A stretch of 35,845 nt of DNA from Bacilli bacterium (GTDB lineage: Bacteria > Bacillota_I > Bacilli_A > ML615J-28 > CAG-698). Below, piece after piece: positions 7,626 to 16,787 of the stretch (position 1 is its first letter; each line of letters opens with the position of its first letter). The DNA lies in NCBI GenBank assembly GCA_016296945.1, contig JAEDHQ010000015.1, positions 1 through 35,845 on the forward strand. Reading direction: 5' to 3'. The position numbers were made by a program, and so were the translations under genes. The notes beneath the pieces are model-generated. The model was not told where the DNA came from. It worked only from the letters and a program-made list of their open reading frames with translations, and did no database searches.

Positions 7626-10600
7626 TTTGAATACACCCTACCATTTCTTATAGTAAATCCTAGTTTTGTTAATATTTCTGTTTTTTCATCTTTGGTTATA
7701 TTTTGTGAATTGATATAACTAATTATTTGTTGATTATATTTGTCATACGATGAATAATTTAGTCTTATTAACATTGCTTTTTGAGGAATAGATAAACTTA
7801 ATGAATTTACATATTTAATAACAGCCGATTTTCTTTGATTAGAATCTGTATATTTTTCTTTTAAATCATCTATATCAGATTGATAGTTTAAATAATTTTT
7901 ATAATTTGTTATTTGTTTGATAGTAGCATATTTTTCTGGGTTATTATAAGAATAATCAATTTCTTCTTTATTTAAATAATAGTCAGCTACTTTTCCTCCA
8001 TCATTGATATATTGATTAATTTTATTATATTGATTACTCATTTCAATATTTAATACTTCTTGTCCAGCCTTGTTATATGAATAACATATAATTTTATTTA
8101 CAATAGATGCTTTTTCAATATCATTCATATTTTTATAATCTGATTTATTTAACAATTGTTTAATTGAAGTTTCTATAATATCTCCTGAAATTTTTTGATA
8201 TTCTTCTCTCTGATTAGATGTTAATAATATTTTCTCTCCGTTTTGATTGATATCATAAGGAGCAACTCTTGGCATTATTGTAGCGTCTCCTGTTGATTTA
8301 TAAAGTCTGTATATTTCTTTTGCACTTGTACTTATATTTTCTGTATTAATATTTGCTGGATTTAAAAACACATTGAATAAGTTATTTTTTCCACCATACT
8401 TTTGAATTTCTCTTCCCATAGTATCTACACTAGGAGCTAATGATTGACTTAGTCCAGGTAATTTGGCTTTTACTTTATTCATCGCAGTTTCTAATGGTTT
8501 TCCTTTTTCGAATGTTTGTCTTTGTGTTCCATCTATCATATCTACAATTTGTCTCATAAATGTTGGAATTGCTCTTGAGGGTAAATCCAATAATTGCTCA
8601 ATCAATTTAGTCCCTATTTGACCAGATTCACTTATTACATTACTTATACTTTCTAAAAACGATTGTTCGAATAATACATTTAATCCAGTATCTAATGTAC
8701 TCATTATATTTTCTTTTAAATCAGCACCTTCTTTTTGTTTTTTTACATAATTTGCTGTCATAGAGAATGGTGCTGCAATTGGTTGAGCCCAGTCATAAGT
8801 GAATGATTTATTTCCTATTTTTATCGAATATGAATTAATACCTAATGTATTTTTCATAAAATTAGCAACATCTTTATCATCATCACTTTCCCCAGTTGTT
8901 ATACCTGCTTTTGCTAATGCAATACCTAAAACATATAACATTGTTCCTGCTGTTGCTTTTCCTAAGTCTTGAACAAATTGATGTTGCATTTGAGCGGTAT
9001 ATTGATTATTACTCAATGATCTTTTTAAATTTATACCTTCATTAATTGTTTTTCTCATTCCAGCAGGAGAATAATCTATTATTGCTTTTGTTAAATTAGC
9101 TGGTGTCTTTGCAAATGGTATTAATACATCTCCTAAACCATAACCATTTATTCCAGGTACATGTATCATATTTAATCCTTGTCTCATTTTCAATACAAAT
9201 CTAGTATATCCATTATTATCTTGCCATGTTCTAGATAATGCTTCACTTGTTGCAATATCAATCATCGATTGAGTTATTTCTGATGTATTATTAAGTTTTA
9301 ATTGATTATTAATAGAGTTAGTAAATGTAGCCTCATAGAAAGTTCTATCTCCTGCATCTAACATAAATGATAGCAATGAATCAACTTTGTTTAATCCTTT
9401 GCCAATAAAATTATTATCATTAAAAGACTTCCCTTCGGTTATTTCAAATCTGTTTCCTTCTATATTTCTTGTATTGATTCCTTTTTTAAAATCATTGTAA
9501 GACTGATATGCTCCTTTTTTGAATCCATTTAAATAACTTTTTACATCTGTAATACCAGTAGTTCTTATACCAGTTTTAGTAGAAATTATTTTATCTACTC
9601 CACTAGCAAATAGATCACTAAAAGTGTTTACTGGTGCAATAATTGCATTTCCCATTACATTTCTTACCTGTGTTTTTGGATTAAATAGCATTGATATTCT
9701 CATCCACGCTTTTATTCCAGAACCTTTTACTGGTGGCAATTTATCAGTCATTACTTTTTGAATTTCAGCAAGTTTAACTCTTTTGTCGTACCCATCTTCC
9801 ATTTTTTGTACTTCTTCCATTGTTTTCATGATAAATTCAGTTTCTTGAGGCGTTATATTAAATTTATTTCTATTTGAATCAATCCATTCTTTTGTTTTAT
9901 TTTTAGACATAATATCAAAAGCCTCTGATAATTCAGACTGTGCGTAATAAACCATTCCTTCAGGTGTTAGTCTATTTAAGATGTTATAAGCTTGTACTGT
10001 TTGACCAGCTTTTGTACCCATTTCACGCATTTTTTTAGCTACTTGTACCATTGACCTATTTAATTCATCTTTCGTAGCTAAATCAGTAGTATTTTGAATT
10101 TTATCTTGATATTGTTTTAATAATATCCATCCCTCTGCTACATCTACATCTGTTGCTTTATTACTATCTTTATTAAACCAATTTAATGTTTCGCTTTCTC
10201 CACCTTCATTTAGTCTTGAAAAGGCTTTTTCCAAACTGCCTTTATTAGTTACTTCCTGATAATACTTAACTTCACTTGAATCTAATATTTCAGCCTTACT
10301 CTCTTTTGTTAACATATTAGTTTTATTTTCTATATTATTAACAAAATGACTTTCTCCCTTTCCAGTTGAAACTTTTTTTGTTGGTAATTTAGGAGTTGTA
10401 TTAGCTGATTCAGGTGTTAGTTGTGATATTTCGTTTGGATTCATTATCTTATTAGTATTATTCTCATTATTTTGCATATCATTATTACTGACAATAGGAA
10501 ATTTGACATTTTCGTTAATTTGTGGTATATTATTGTCAGAAAAAGAACTTGTACCGCTGTCCGTTTCGGACGTCCAACTCTGGGGATTTAATTCATCAGA

Positions 10601-12979
10601 AGCAGTGGCAGAGTTCTTTTTTTTCTGTTTATACATTGTTTTTACTTCCAAATTATGATTTTTATCTGACACATAATTAATCAAATAATATGTATCTCCT
10701 ATTCTTTTTTTGAATGTAATAACTTTTTTTCCTTCTGTAGTTAATCCTGAATCGATTACATCGTCAAATTCAGTAACGATTTGAGGAATTAATTTAAAAT
10801 CATTATCATTTATTGCAACTTGACCTCTATCTGTTTCTGTTTTAATATCTCCGTGATTTTTTAGTATATGGTTTATTGCATTAGCTGACAATGATAAATT
10901 ATAGTTCTCTATTTCTACACCTAACTTTGATTTTATTTTTTTTGCTATATTACTACCTATCTTACCAAAATATAGTTTTGCATTGCTCGGTGCTTTTTTT
11001 GCTGTCTCAATGAAAATATCTATATCACTTGAATTATTAGCAATTTTTACTCTACCATTTTTAAAATTATCTATTTCATGGTCTGTATATTTTACTAATT
11101 TTGCATTATTAATTGAATTTACATACTCATTTGTTTGTGATATATTATTGTCAGAAAAAGAACTTGCTACGGTGCTATTGCTCGTACCTCGTTCTTTTTT
11201 TACTTTTTCTTGTGCTACAATGTCATACACTGTTGGTAGTGTTTTTTCAGTTTTGTTATCTACGATGGTTACGTTATTTTGTTCTAAATTATTATTTACT
11301 TGTTTTTGGATAGATAATATTTCATCAGCACTTAAATTAGTACTGTTTTGGTTATTATAATTGATTACTTGTTTTTTTATTTCATCGTTTATTTCGGCTT
11401 TTGATATAGTATTTATCCTATCATTTGCCTTTATTTGTAAATTATTAACTACATTTGTAACTATACTTCCAGATAAAGAAGTAATTGGTGCTGTAAATGC
11501 TGTTGAAATAGCCGCACTTTTTCCAGCTTCCAATACTCTATCTAGATCTTCTTCAGTGGTTACATTTCTATCTATCCCTGCTTTTTTGAATGCCTCTTTT
11601 TCATAATGTATAGAGGTCCCTTCTTGAGACATTTCTTCCATACTTTCACTCAAAATATTTTGACCATATGAATAACCAGTTTTTATAAGCAATGTTTTTA
11701 ATGCTTTTTTACCATAGGCTTTTTCCAACTGATCATATAGTTCTTGTTGAGCTGCTCCAGTAAGTTTTCCAGCTTGTCCTAAAGTAATTATGTCTACAAT
11801 ATTTTCTCCAGACTCAATTGCAGCATTTATTGCACCTGTTTTTCTAGATACATCCTTTGCTATTTTCTCTGGTATTCCTGCACTTACTAATTCTTTATAC
11901 TGATTACCTGCTTCTAACTTATAAGTATATGGAACTCCTCCAAATGTATAACCAATGGTAGCACCTGTTTTAGCTCCTGATATTGCTCCTGGTATTGCTC
12001 CTACGCCTCCAGCTAAAGCACCACTTGTTCCACCAATTATTCCTCCTATAGTTCCACCTGCAATTGTTGCTATTCCTTGTTTTTTGAATGATTCTACTTG
12101 AGTATTTAAATTTTGTATAGCACTACCTGCAGCACCTGGATTTGTAATTAAATCTTTATTATAACGATTAAATTTATTTATCTTTTGTTCTAATTGTTCG
12201 GCATTATTTTTCTTACCTTCCATTTTTTTGTAGTATTCTAATGCTAATTCATTATTTTGTTTTCCAATATTATAATTATCATTAAAATTGACAATAGGAT
12301 TAATTATTTCTTTATTTGCACTATATGATAAATCACTAACATTTGAACCTATTTGTTTAACTGCATCTATACCAGTACCACTATATCTAATTTTTGTTTT
12401 TTCTTTTTGTTCATTATTCAATTTTTCTTCTTGCCTTTTTAAATCTTTTGCATATTCTGCATATTCTTTTTTTGTTAAATCTCCTGTATCTAATAATATT
12501 TTATTTGATATCTTTATTAAATCTGCTTTATTTCCTTTATAACCATTTTTTTGTGCTTCCTCTAATTGCTTAGCATCTACATCAGCATTAGTCATATAAC
12601 TTATTTTATCTACATCTTGATAATCTCCAGTTCTACTATTAAATACATAATATTTTCCACCTTTAGAATATATTTTATCATCTTTTCTTGTGGAATATTC
12701 TTGATACCAGTAATCACCATATGTCTTGCCTGTATCCAAGTATTGTTCATCTTTTTGTTGCCTATTATTAGTAGTCACTGTTGGTAATAAAATAGAATTA
12801 CCAGTTATAGTTGCTTCATTAGACAATTGGGGACTATATTTACTTTTATAGTTGCTATAAGAAATAGTATTAGGGCCAGTAACTTTTTGATTAGAATCTG
12901 ATCCTAAATTATTATTTTGAGTATTCTTTTTATTTTCTTTTAATCTTTTTCTATATTCATCAAGTGTTATTGCTCCCAT
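7622..12979 (-). CDS. Giant polyvalent-type ejection protein with embedded PBECR-like nuclease domain
   Basis: 1785 residues, the largest gene. In order: charged Asn/Gln-rich N-terminus; a long helical region; a glycine-zipper hydrophobic stretch near 305-347 (GGTIGGIIGGTSGALAGG) that could insert in a membrane; a domain near 670-790 (LSANAINHILKNHGDIKTET, then TYYLINYVSDKNHN) resembling the phage-Barnase-EndoU-ColicinE5/D-RelE (PBECR) nuclease families; and a C-terminal helical region from about 1085 (LFNPKTQVRNVMGNAI) like the large polyvalent-protein domains. Polyvalent proteins are packaged and injected with phage DNA. Here the protein sits among tail genes where a tape measure or ejection protein would be. 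The PBECR cassette is flanked by direct repeats. Family assignment is by eye; catalytic residues are not established. Confidence 0.68.
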   Translation of the reverse strand: MGAITLDEYRKRLKENKKNTQNNNLGSDSNQKVTGPNTISYSNYKSKYSPQLSNEATITGNSILLPTVTTNNRQQKDEQYLDTGKTYGDYWYQEYSTRKDDKIYSKGGKYYVFNSRTGDYQDVDKISYMTNADVDAKQLEEAQKNGYKGNKADLIKISNKILLDTGDLTKKEYAEYAKDLKRQEEKLNNEQKEKTKIRYSGTGIDAVKQIGSNVSDLSYSANKEIINPIVNFNDNYNIGKQNNELALEYYKKMEGKKNNAEQLEQKINKFNRYNKDLITNPGAAGSAIQNLNTQVESFKKQGIATIAGGTIGGIIGGTSGALAGGVGAIPGAISGAKTGATIGYTFGGVPYTYKLEAGNQYKELVSAGIPEKIAKDVSRKTGAINAAIESGENIVDIITLGQAGKLTGAAQQELYDQLEKAYGKKALKTLLIKTGYSYGQNILSESMEEMSQEGTSIHYEKEAFKKAGIDRNVTTEEDLDRVLEAGKSAAISTAFTAPITSLSGSIVTNVVNNLQIKANDRINTISKAEINDEIKKQVINYNNQNSTNLSADEILSIQKQVNNNLEQNNVTIVDNKTEKTLPTVYDIVAQEKVKKERGTSNSTVASSFSDNNISQTNEYVNSINNAKLVKYTDHEIDNFKNGRVKIANNSSDIDIFIETAKKAPSNAKLYFGKIGSNIAKKIKSKLGVEIENYNLSLSANAINHILKNHGDIKTETDRGQVAINDNDFKLIPQIVTEFDDVIDSGLTTEGKKVITFKKRIGDTYYLINYVSDKNHNLEVKTMYKQKKKNSATASDELNPQSWTSETDSGTSSFSDNNIPQINENVKFPIVSNNDMQNNENNTNKIMNPNEISQLTPESANTTPKLPTKKVSTGKGESHFVNNIENKTNMLTKESKAEILDSSEVKYYQEVTNKGSLEKAFSRLNEGGESETLNWFNKDSNKATDVDVAEGWILLKQYQDKIQNTTDLATKDELNRSMVQVAKKMREMGTKAGQTVQAYNILNRLTPEGMVYYAQSELSEAFDIMSKNKTKEWIDSNRNKFNITPQETEFIMKTMEEVQKMEDGYDKRVKLAEIQKVMTDKLPPVKGSGIKAWMRISMLFNPKTQVRNVMGNAIIAPVNTFSDLFASGVDKIISTKTGIRTTGITDVKSYLNGFKKGAYQSYNDFKKGINTRNIEGNRFEITEGKSFNDNNFIGKGLNKVDSLLSFMLDAGDRTFYEATFTNSINNQLKLNNTSEITQSMIDIATSEALSRTWQDNNGYTRFVLKMRQGLNMIHVPGINGYGLGDVLIPFAKTPANLTKAIIDYSPAGMRKTINEGINLKRSLSNNQYTAQMQHQFVQDLGKATAGTMLYVLGIALAKAGITTGESDDDKDVANFMKNTLGINSYSIKIGNKSFTYDWAQPIAAPFSMTANYVKKQKEGADLKENIMSTLDTGLNVLFEQSFLESISNVISESGQIGTKLIEQLLDLPSRAIPTFMRQIVDMIDGTQRQTFEKGKPLETAMNKVKAKLPGLSQSLAPSVDTMGREIQKYGGKNNLFNVFLNPANINTENISTSAKEIYRLYKSTGDATIMPRVAPYDINQNGEKILLTSNQREEYQKISGDIIETSIKQLLNKSDYKNMNDIEKASIVNKIICYSYNKAGQEVLNIEMSNQYNKINQYINDGGKVADYYLNKEEIDYSYNNPEKYATIKQITNYKNYLNYQSDIDDLKEKYTDSNQRKSAVIKYVNSLSLSIPQKAMLIRLNYSSYDKYNQQIISYINSQNITKDEKTEILTKLGFTIRNGRVYSK
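10526..10551. repeat. Direct repeat flanking the PBECR cassette, C-terminal side
   Basis: 26 bases identical to 11141-11166, and 33 bases with a single mismatch when extended towards lower coordinates. In the minus-strand protein it encodes SSFSDNNI.Q.NE. Beside it (about 10552-10620) the base composition is visibly richer in G+C than the surrounding gene, consistent with transferred sequence. Confidence 0.85.
11141..11166. repeat. Direct repeat flanking the PBECR cassette, N-terminal side
   Basis: Partner of 10526-10551, lying about 615 bases away in the same reading frame (the spacing is a multiple of 3). It encodes SSFSDNNISQTNE upstream of the nuclease-like domain. The two copies bracket residues of roughly 615-805 of the giant protein. 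Confidence 0.85.
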
Positions 12980-12990
12980 ATAATCACCTT

Positions 12991-14106
12991 CTATTTATTA
13001 AATTTTTTCTTATATTCACTTGTTATATCTATGTAACTGTCTATACTTCCATCCCACATATAATATCTTCCACTTACTGTCCAAATTTTTTGACCTGTCA
13101 TATCAATTCCGGTTGAACCTTTTTGATTTTTAAATAATTGTCCTACTGTTTTACCTGATGATTTTAATTTATTACCATTAACGTTATCTGGTTGATATTT
13201 ATTAGAGAAAGTTCCATTATCTGCATCTTTATTTCTTGTGTTAGTATAAGGGTTCATAGTTTTTGTTTCTGTTAAGTCACCTAAATATCCACTACTATTA
13301 CTATTGTTTATACTAGCCCATTTTTGAGCATTAGCAATAGCATCTTGTTGTCTTTGATATGCTAGTTCTTGTTCCCATCTTTGTTGTTCTAGTCTTTGTT
13401 GTTCTTTCTGATAAGCCATTTGTTCATTAAATTGTCTTATTGCTTCTGCTTGTTCGTTTTCGTAGTTAATTTGACTTTCTACATCTTTGTATCTGTCATA
13501 ATATGTATTATTTATGTTATAATTCCAATTTAATTTATTATTTTCTTGTTCTGTTTTATAGTTAAATCCTTCCAAAGCAATATTTAATTTTTGTTGCAAT
13601 GCAGTTAAGGCATTCTCTGCTAATGTTGCATTATTTTGTAATTGTGCTTCTTTAATTGCATTATTGAATTCTAACATTGCATTTTCCTTACTTTGTCTAG
13701 CTGCTGCTATCCTATTTTGATAAGTATTATACATATCTACTTTTGAGCTTTCTGCATATCCACTATTAGATAAACCATTTGATACAGCATTTTCTCTACT
13801 TACTCCATATTTATCGATTTCTTTTTGATAATCTATATGTCCTGCCTTTGTCTCTTTTTGATATTCTTGTTCTGTTTTATCTTTTTGTTGATTGTATAAA
13901 TCCATCTGATGATTAAGATTATCATTTGCTATTTGTTTTTGTGTTTCTTCCCATTTATCAACTAGATCTTGTTGCTGATTTGTAAATTGATTTCTCTCAT
14001 CAATCAAATTATCATAAGTTTGATTGTATTTATTTAATTCTGATTGTTTTTCGTTTTCAACTTGGGTAAATCTATTATCATTATAATTAACGTTATAACT
14101 TGCCAC
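12991..14106 (-). CDS. Coiled-coil virion protein (probable internal/ejection protein)
   Basis: 371 residues, Gln/Asn/Glu-rich and almost wholly alpha-helical by composition to about residue 265 (QQDLVDKWEETQKQIAND; KEQQRLEQQRWEQELAYQRQ). The C-terminal 100 residues are different, with SGYLGDLTETK and WTVSGRYYMWDGSIDSYIDI. The start is GTG at 14106 behind AAGGTGATTAA. Its position between the gp10-like tail protein and the giant protein matches internal or ejection proteins of short-tailed phages. No family is recognised with certainty. Confidence 0.62.
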   Translation of the reverse strand: MASYNVNYNDNRFTQVENEKQSELNKYNQTYDNLIDERNQFTNQQQDLVDKWEETQKQIANDNLNHQMDLYNQQKDKTEQEYQKETKAGHIDYQKEIDKYGVSRENAVSNGLSNSGYAESSKVDMYNTYQNRIAAARQSKENAMLEFNNAIKEAQLQNNATLAENALTALQQKLNIALEGFNYKTEQENNKLNWNYNINNTYYDRYKDVESQINYENEQAEAIRQFNEQMAYQKEQQRLEQQRWEQELAYQRQQDAIANAQKWASINNSNSSGYLGDLTETKTMNPYTNTRNKDADNGTFSNKYQPDNVNGNKLKSSGKTVGQLFKNQKGSTGIDMTGQKIWTVSGRYYMWDGSIDSYIDITSEYKKKFNK

Positions 14107-14121
14107 TTTTAATCACCTTCT

Positions 14122-15831
14122 TCATCTTTTTATATATCCTCCTACGAATGATTCTAATGTATATGAATTTATTCCAAATGGAGTATTAGAGCTAAACTTC
14201 ATTTGTAACTTTTTCCATTTCTTTTTCTTAATTCGATATACAATATATCCTTTTATATTTTCATAAGTTCCTATTTCTTCAAATTCATTATTATCAGTTC
14301 TTACTTCTATTTTTATATTATCTCCAAATACTTCTGCTGTTCCACCACGTTTATTAGTTGTTTTTTGATACTGTGGATATTTGAAATCATCGTGTTTAGT
14401 AGTCCAATAACTATTAATTTCTCCATCAGTTTTAGTTAGTTTATAAATAGAATTATTACCACATAAATAAAGCACTCCATCTTTTACAGAAGTGCAAGTA
14501 ATATTTTTAGATAATTCCCAGTAATACCATTCATATTCAACATCTACATTCTGATATTTTTGTCTGCTATCGGCTAAATAGACTTTATTATCAATTATTA
14601 CTAATAGATATCCTTCCCATTCTTCCAACATCATATTTTTATAATTAGATTCTTGCAATAATTTTCCATCTACCATGCTAGAACGATGTGCAAGTAATTG
14701 TTCAGTAGTTATGTCTCCACTAATTGCTTCCATTCCTCTATCAGAGAAGAAAACAATATCATCATTGAAATTAATACCTGATGCTACACATCCTGTACTT
14801 ATACTTGAGTGAGTTGATGGATATATTTTTCCATACGTACTATCTATTATTGGATTATGGTAAAATACTGTTGTATTAGATTGTGATGGTTCTTTTAAAA
14901 CCCATAAAGCATTATTACCTGCTATCATACTCTTAACTGGTGTTAAGTCTAATCCTTCGTTATAGTAGTCTAAATCACTTACATATCTAGGGTCTTCTAA
15001 TGAACTATGAAAAATTGCATTAGGATAATCTTGATTGCCACTGAAGAATACACGATTATCGAAAATTGTAAGCATTGTGCATTTGTTAATTCTATCTCTA
15101 TAACCTTGTACTGTTTTTCTAAATAGAATTTCTACATTATGTTGTCCATCAGTTAAAGGTGATGGTGGTGGTGAATTAAAAGTTACTTCTCCTTTTGTTA
15201 CATTTACTGACAAATCTATACCTTGTGTATAAGTAATTCCATCTATTACTGCTGTAACTACATAATCACTATCTATATTTTCTGTATCTAATTTAAATAT
15301 AGTTGTTTCTCCATCACCTATTCTTAAATTTTTTCTTAATCCAGTAAGTAAATTTACATCTTGATAAGTACTTCCATCTCCGTTTGCATTTCCTATACTG
15401 GTAGTAGGTATTGTTCCAACTACTTCTTTTATTGTTTCTCCGTCATATTCTAAATAATTTAATCCATCTTTTATATAGAAAATATTATTGAATATAAATG
15501 ATTGGCTTCTTATTAGATTCATTCCTGTAAATATTTCCTCATGATTATCATATAATTTAGTTCCACAATGGACTATTGTATGTCTAACATTATCTATATC
15601 ATAAAAAAAGAGACCAAATATGGTGTTGTCATATTCTTCAACTAACTCCATATCAGGTCTTGTTTCTATTCCTGTGCTGTTACTTTTGTAGTTTTTCCAC
15701 ATATTCAAACTATCTGGACTTCTTGCTAAATTTGTATCACTATTACTAAAATCAATACCTGCAAAATTATCTACTTTTCTTGTAACTAGATTTCCACTAG
15801 GAACACCACTACTAGCACTATAAGAACTCAT
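14122..15831 (-). CDS. P22 gp10-like tail hub / DNA stabilisation protein
   Basis: 569 residues, beta-rich. It begins with an N-terminal RKVDNFAGIDFSNSDTNLARSPDSLNMWKN segment and continues as blade-like repeats (FIFNNIFYIKDGLNYLEYDG; DNRVFFSGNQDYPNAIFHSS). That pattern is typical of beta-propeller tail-nozzle or hub proteins of podoviruses such as P22 gp10. It probably closes the portal-adaptor assembly and carries the tail tip. The frame is open from 15852, but GGAG followed by 9 bases supports the ATG at 15831, which still overlaps the adaptor gene by 14 bases. Confidence 0.62.
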   Translation of the reverse strand: MSSYSASSGVPSGNLVTRKVDNFAGIDFSNSDTNLARSPDSLNMWKNYKSNSTGIETRPDMELVEEYDNTIFGLFFYDIDNVRHTIVHCGTKLYDNHEEIFTGMNLIRSQSFIFNNIFYIKDGLNYLEYDGETIKEVVGTIPTTSIGNANGDGSTYQDVNLLTGLRKNLRIGDGETTIFKLDTENIDSDYVVTAVIDGITYTQGIDLSVNVTKGEVTFNSPPPSPLTDGQHNVEILFRKTVQGYRDRINKCTMLTIFDNRVFFSGNQDYPNAIFHSSLEDPRYVSDLDYYNEGLDLTPVKSMIAGNNALWVLKEPSQSNTTVFYHNPIIDSTYGKIYPSTHSSISTGCVASGINFNDDIVFFSDRGMEAISGDITTEQLLAHRSSMVDGKLLQESNYKNMMLEEWEGYLLVIIDNKVYLADSRQKYQNVDVEYEWYYWELSKNITCTSVKDGVLYLCGNNSIYKLTKTDGEINSYWTTKHDDFKYPQYQKTTNKRGGTAEVFGDNIKIEVRTDNNEFEEIGTYENIKGYIVYRIKKKKWKKLQMKFSSNTPFGINSYTLESFVGGYIKR

Positions 15832-16375
15832 AGTTATCATCTCCACTATCAAAATAAATGCTTCCTGTATGGTAACGTGGGTCTAGTTGTTGCTTTAATT
15901 GTTCATATCTATTTGAATAGATTTGTCCATAGTTAGCAGAAATATCCGACTTTAACAAATCTCCTGCTACACCATAAGGCATAATATTTAATACATCTTG
16001 TGATAATTCAAATTTATAAGTATCTGCATCTGTACTTTCTATTATTTGCTTTGGATATTTATAATAATAAATTCTAGCAGTACCAGTTTGTAAAAATTCT
16101 ATTGTACTATCATAAATATTGTGCTTTATATCCCTTACCAAATTTAATTGATAGAAATTATCTAATAAATCTGACATTTCTTCTATTTGTCCTTCTGTTA
16201 CCTTTATTTGTTCCATAGTAGGAATTTTTTTTATTCTAGCTAATTCATTTTGAATCAAATTAATTACAACATCAATTTTGTTTGCAATATCTGGATCATC
16301 TGTTAATAAATCACTTTTAGGATTAATTTCTTCTATTAATTTAAGAACTTGTTTCTTCATTTCTGTTAGTGTCAT
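15818..16375 (-). CDS. Head-tail adaptor (P22 gp4-like connector)
   Basis: 185 residues, mainly helical: MTLTEMKKQVLKLIEEI, a DDPDIANKIDVVINLIQNEL helix, a short beta segment (TGTARIYYYKYPKQI) and a C-terminal helix. Length, helical make-up and position after portal and coat fit the adaptor ring that docks under the portal of short-tailed phages. Starts at 16387, 16381 and 16375 share the frame; GGTG with 6-base spacing favours 16375. It overlaps both neighbours. Confidence 0.55.
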   Translation of the reverse strand: MTLTEMKKQVLKLIEEINPKSDLLTDDPDIANKIDVVINLIQNELARIKKIPTMEQIKVTEGQIEEMSDLLDNFYQLNLVRDIKHNIYDSTIEFLQTGTARIYYYKYPKQIIESTDADTYKFELSQDVLNIMPYGVAGDLLKSDISANYGQIYSNRYEQLKQQLDPRYHTGSIYFDSGDDNYEFL

Positions 16376-16688
16376 TTTCATCACCATCCAATGCTAAAGC
16401 TAAAGCTTGTAAATCTTTTATTGCAGTATCAACTGTACCAATTGAATCGATTGGTAAAAAATACCCTCTATTTTCTCTTTCAAACAACAATATATCTCCT
16501 TCTTTTAAGAAGATTGTCATTTTTGTTTCTGATACATACTTTTTATCTTCTATTTTAGATTCTACTATTAATTCCAAATCTTCTACTTTTTGTCTTACTT
16601 TATCATTACTAAATTCTAACTTTGTTTCTTTTGTTACTTTAATTCCCTCATATGGTGTTAAATCTGGTCTTAAAACATAATAATTCAT
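16341..16688 (-). CDS. Small head-completion protein, unknown family
   Basis: 115 residues with beta-rich N-terminal half (KVTKETKLEFSNDKVRQ, then KMTIFLKEGDILLFERENRG) and an acidic C-terminus. GAGG lies 9 bases before the ATG. It lies between the coat gene and the adaptor gene and overlaps the latter, so a role in head completion or coat decoration is plausible. No motif identifies it. Confidence 0.6.
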   Translation of the reverse strand: MNYYVLRPDLTPYEGIKVTKETKLEFSNDKVRQKVEDLELIVESKIEDKKYVSETKMTIFLKEGDILLFERENRGYFLPIDSIGTVDTAIKDLQALALALDGDENDTNRNEETSS

Positions 16689-16766
16689 TCATCTATTCCT
16701 CATTTCTAATTCATAGCCTATTGATGGAGTTGCACCATCTATACTCTTATAGACATAAAGAGGCAA
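16689..16766 (-). CDS. Possible 25-residue peptide or FmdB-like remnant
   Basis: A TTG-initiated frame with AAGGA 5 bases upstream, reading PLYVYKSIDGATPSIGYE and ending in TGA directly against the next ATG. The first residues resemble the start of FmdB-type zinc-ribbon proteins (PLYEYKC), but the cysteines are absent, so it may be a decayed remnant. Its start lies inside a hairpin that follows the coat gene, which argues against strong expression. Confidence 0.22.
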   Translation of the reverse strand: MPLYVYKSIDGATPSIGYELEMRNR

Positions 16767-16779
16767 GGATTTCCTTACC
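16762..16779 (-). terminator. Hairpin after the coat gene (partial terminator)
   Basis: On the minus strand, GGTAAGG and CCTTGCC pair (one G-T) around an AAAT loop, 9 bases after the coat stop, followed by TCTTTATG. The T-tract is poor, so it may cut transcription only partly or protect the coat mRNA 3' end. Such hairpins commonly follow highly expressed coat genes. Confidence 0.5.
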
Positions 16780-16787
16780 TAATAAAA

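Noticed and set aside
10983..11606. Long plus-strand open frames opposite the giant gene
   Set aside because: Hydrophobic shadow frames made by the A+T-rich antisense of Lys/Asn/Gln-rich coding sequence, without ribosome binding sites.
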